In this document: piece after piece, positions 61,690 to 64,000 of the stretch
Layout of the letters: every line of letters starts with the position of its first letter
Numbering within the stretch: position 1 is the first letter of the stretch
NCBI GenBank assembly: GCA_019694355.1
Contig: JAIBCB010000002.1
Span: 496,001 to 560,000, forward strand
DNA length: 64,000 nucleotides
Direction: 5' to 3'
DNA from: Pyrinomonadaceae bacterium
Lineage (GTDB): Bacteria; Acidobacteriota; Blastocatellia; Pyrinomonadales; Pyrinomonadaceae
The notes under the pieces: generated by a model
Told to the model about the DNA's origin: nothing
The model's input: only the letters and a program-made list of their open reading frames with translations
The model's database searches: none
Position numbers and translations under genes: made by a program

Positions 61690-64000
61690 ATGAAACTCTT
61701 TTATCTTATTTTTTTACTACTCGCTGCGACATTCTCGGTCACGGCACAACGATCCGGCCGGATAAACGGCAAACTAACGCTCCCCAAAACAGCAAGCCCG
61801 ACAGCAAATGCCGAAGGCGTTAAGGTTCGCCTTCGAGCGGTCGCCGACAATGCGATCGTTCGCGAAACAACGTCGGATGCGGCGGGACAGTTCGTGTTCA
61901 ACGATGTCGCTCCCGGCAGCTATGCAGTTGAGATCGAATGCTCTTCGTGTGTAAGAACAGGAAAACCGGCGACCATCGACGTGCCGGCAAATGGTGCGGC
62001 CGAGCTCACGATCGAGCTTCCGATCGCGAGCATCAGCGAGACGGTAACTGTCGCTGCCGATGCGGCACAGCCGCTTGAAAATGTCGCGAAGGCAGTGAAT
62101 GTCATCGGCGGCCAGGAGATGCGCGACCGCGCGGATTTCACGCTCGTTGACAGTCTTAGAACGATACCGGGCTTTCGTGTCCAGCAGCTCGGCGGTTTTG
62201 GACGCACGGCCTCGATCAAGTCCCGCGGCCTGCGAAATCAAGACACCGCGGTGCTGATCGACGGAGTGCGATTTCGCGATCCGTCATCGATATCGGGCGA
62301 TGCAACATCTTTTTTGAGCGATCTGACACTGACGAGCGTGAGCCGTGTCGAGGTGCTTCGCGGTTCCGGATCATCGCTCTATGGAACGAACGCGATCGGC
62401 GGCGTCGTCAGTTTTGAAACTCCGTCCGCACGCAGCGGAACGCACGGACAAGTTAGCGGCAATTTCGGCGGAATGGGTTTCGGGCGTTTTCGCGGGACGC
62501 TTTCGCACGGCACGAAGGATGGAAAATACGGCATTGGCGGCGGCGTTTCGCGAACAGCTTTTACGAAAGGCATCGATGGCGATGACAATGCGGACAATAC
62601 GAACTTCCAGATGCGTACCGATCTGCATCCGACGACGCGAACCTCGATCTCAGCGGCGTTCTTCTTCTCAAATGCGAAGGTTCGGCTGAACGTCGGGCCT
62701 GACGCTGCGGGAACTCTGCCGGCAGCGAACAATATCATCATCGATGCCGAACCTTTTGTGAATTTCACGCCTGATGTTGATGATCCGGATGCACTTCAGC
62801 GATCGAGATTCTTCTCCGGCCACGCGAAGGTGTCACAACAGCTAAGCAAGAACATCATTCTCTCCGGGTATTACCACGTCGTTGACACGCGGCGGCGAAA
62901 TGACGACGGACCGCTCGGACCGGGCTTCCAGAGCGCTTCGACGAGCGTTTTTGACGGCAGGATCGATACGGTGAACGCAAAGCTCACTTGGGTCGCTAAT
63001 GGATCGAACACGATCTCGGGCGGTTATGAATTCGAACGCGAGCGTTTTGGCAATGAGGGCTTGACGCCGGCGGGAACGAGCGATTTCTTTACGCGTGCGA
63101 CGCAGTCGAGCGACACGTTTTTCGTTCAGGCACTCTCACAGCCATTTGCGGGAAGGCTGACGCTTTCCGGCGGCATCCGATATCAGCGATATCGTCTCGG
63201 TCGGCCGGCATTCAGCCTTACCGGTTCGCCATATCAAGGCGTGCAGCTCGATTCGCCGGATGGTGCGTTCACGCTCGACGGTGCGATCGCATATTCGTTC
63301 CGGACGGGAACAAAGCTGCGTGCACACGTTGGGAACGGCTATCGCGTTCCGTCGCTTTATGAGCGATTTGGGACGTTCTACTCGACGTGGCCGAGTGCGT
63401 CGTTCGTCGCTCTTGGCGATCCGTCGCTCAAGCCGGAGAGGTCGATCGCATTCGATCTTGGCGTTGACCAGGATCTTTTTGCTCGACGACTGAGGCTCTC
63501 TGCATCGTATTTTTGGACGCGTTTGACCGACATTATCGGGTACGGCAATGTTGTTCCGGATATCGGAACGACGCCGCGGCCGTACGGCGGTTACGAGAAT
63601 CAAAAAGGCGGACGGTCTTCGGGTCTTGAAGGAAGCATTACGGCAAAGCCGACGCGCACGACCGATCTTTTTGCGTCCTATACATACACCGAAAGCCGCA
63701 ACCGCATCTCGCCGGTTTCCGGCAGCGGCGTGCTCCGAGCGTTCGGGATACCGCGTCACCAATTCACGCTTGTCGCGACGCAGAATTTTGGACGATTCTG
63801 GGTGAATTTTGATCTGCTCGCAACGGGCGATTACCTCGCCCCGATATTCAGCAACTCGACCTTCTCGACGTATGTCTATCGTTTTCAGGGCAACCGGAAA
63901 GGCGATCTGACCGCGGGCTATACATTTAAGCTCCACCGGGAAGATTCGATGAAACTTCGCCTCTACGGAACCATCGAGAACGTTTTTAACAACGAATATT
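61690..64000 (+). CDS. TonB-dependent receptor (BtuB-like), cut at the window edge
   Basis: The frame is open to the right edge (770 codons) without a stop. A signal peptide (MKLFYLIFLLLAATFSVTAQ) is followed by a carboxypeptidase-regulatory-like domain (about 25-115, with GQFVFNDVAPGSYAVEI), then the plug (from ~135: VNVIGGQEMRDRADFTLVDSLRTIPGFRVQQLGG, IDGVRFRD, VSRVEVLRGSGSSLYGTNAIGGVV) and the beta-barrel. The frame is near its end at the window edge (IENVFNNEY is the usual penultimate strand). The riboswitch before it and the btuFCD genes point to vitamin B12 as ligand. Confidence 0.85.
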   Translation, partial: MKLFYLIFLLLAATFSVTAQRSGRINGKLTLPKTASPTANAEGVKVRLRAVADNAIVRETTSDAAGQFVFNDVAPGSYAVEIECSSCVRTGKPATIDVPANGAAELTIELPIASISETVTVAADAAQPLENVAKAVNVIGGQEMRDRADFTLVDSLRTIPGFRVQQLGGFGRTASIKSRGLRNQDTAVLIDGVRFRDPSSISGDATSFLSDLTLTSVSRVEVLRGSGSSLYGTNAIGGVVSFETPSARSGTHGQVSGNFGGMGFGRFRGTLSHGTKDGKYGIGGGVSRTAFTKGIDGDDNADNTNFQMRTDLHPTTRTSISAAFFFSNAKVRLNVGPDAAGTLPAANNIIIDAEPFVNFTPDVDDPDALQRSRFFSGHAKVSQQLSKNIILSGYYHVVDTRRRNDDGPLGPGFQSASTSVFDGRIDTVNAKLTWVANGSNTISGGYEFERERFGNEGLTPAGTSDFFTRATQSSDTFFVQALSQPFAGRLTLSGGIRYQRYRLGRPAFSLTGSPYQGVQLDSPDGAFTLDGAIAYSFRTGTKLRAHVGNGYRVPSLYERFGTFYSTWPSASFVALGDPSLKPERSIAFDLGVDQDLFARRLRLSASYFWTRLTDIIGYGNVVPDIGTTPRPYGGYENQKGGRSSGLEGSITAKPTRTTDLFASYTYTESRNRISPVSGSGVLRAFGIPRHQFTLVATQNFGRFWVNFDLLATGDYLAPIFSNSTFSTYVYRFQGNRKGDLTAGYTFKLHREDSMKLRLYGTIENVFNNEY

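Noticed and set aside
62379..63936. Several minus-strand open frames opposite the TonB receptor
   Set aside because: The plus-strand frame is continuous with plug and barrel features; the opposite frames are low-complexity shadows.

Overview
The window looks like a chromosomal segment from an acidobacterium, probably the Blastocatellia/Pyrinomonadaceae side. That placement is inferred from two secreted VWFA-related proteins of the type common in Acidobacteriota, an alternative complex III (ACIII) operon joined to an A2-type caa3 oxidase, many small Asn/Thr-rich lipoproteins and moderate-to-high GC. No rRNA, tRNA, insertion sequence, prophage or CRISPR array was seen. Gene density is high, genes often overlap by 1-4 bases, and the content is mostly housekeeping and energy metabolism.

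Layout. 1-5.9 kb: end of a TolC-type efflux gene, a lipoprotein, a CYTH protein, a lytic-transglycosylase-like protein, then glmM-aroB and a small membrane protein. 5.9-11 kb (minus strand): a VWFA-related secreted protein, a PilT-type ATPase with an extra N-terminal domain, and a methylmalonyl-CoA mutase catalytic subunit. 11-16.6 kb: unknown proteins, a methyltransferase, DUF1801 and DUF2200 proteins, a TrmA/RlmD-type RNA methyltransferase and an M48 peptidase. 16.8-30.6 kb: one respiratory block, actABCDEF plus a small membrane gene, a Sco copper chaperone, then coxB-A-C-D, closed by a strong terminator. 30.7-33.4 kb: a Lol-like set (lipoprotein, LolD-type ATPase, a 53-residue membrane protein, a LolA-like protein). 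33.5-39.3 kb: radical SAM protein and VIT-family protein, then TlpA-like, GH15 and pyruvate kinase on the minus strand. 39.3-46.4 kb: a NifU-like scaffold, a CorC/HlyC protein, enolase, a HEAT-like protein, a GpmI homologue with a damaged active site, thymidine kinase and a small secreted protein. 46.4-57.8 kb: uvrC, a Sua5-type gene, an ArnT-like glycosyltransferase, an oxidoreductase, a serine hydrolase, a second VWFA protein, a secreted DNA/RNA endonuclease and glgC. 57.9-64 kb: mtgA, then a vitamin B12 import locus with two cobalamin riboswitches, btuF-btuC-btuD and a TonB-dependent receptor cut by the window edge.

How it fits together. ACIII oxidises quinol and passes electrons to the caa3 oxidase, whose subunit II carries its own cytochrome c; the Sco protein between them serves CuA assembly. 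Imported B12 would serve the B12-dependent mutase at 9.3-10.9 kb. Carbon genes (GH15, glgC, pyk, eno) suggest alpha-glucan storage and turnover feeding lower glycolysis.

Most notable observations: a phosphoglycerate mutase homologue lacking most metal ligands; a B12 riboswitch followed by a long hairpin that swallows the btuF ribosome-binding site and start codon; a perfect 12-bp hairpin over another start codon; a permease-less Lol-like cluster with a 53-residue membrane protein; and a VWFA gene that reads through a terminator-like hairpin into the convergent endonuclease gene.
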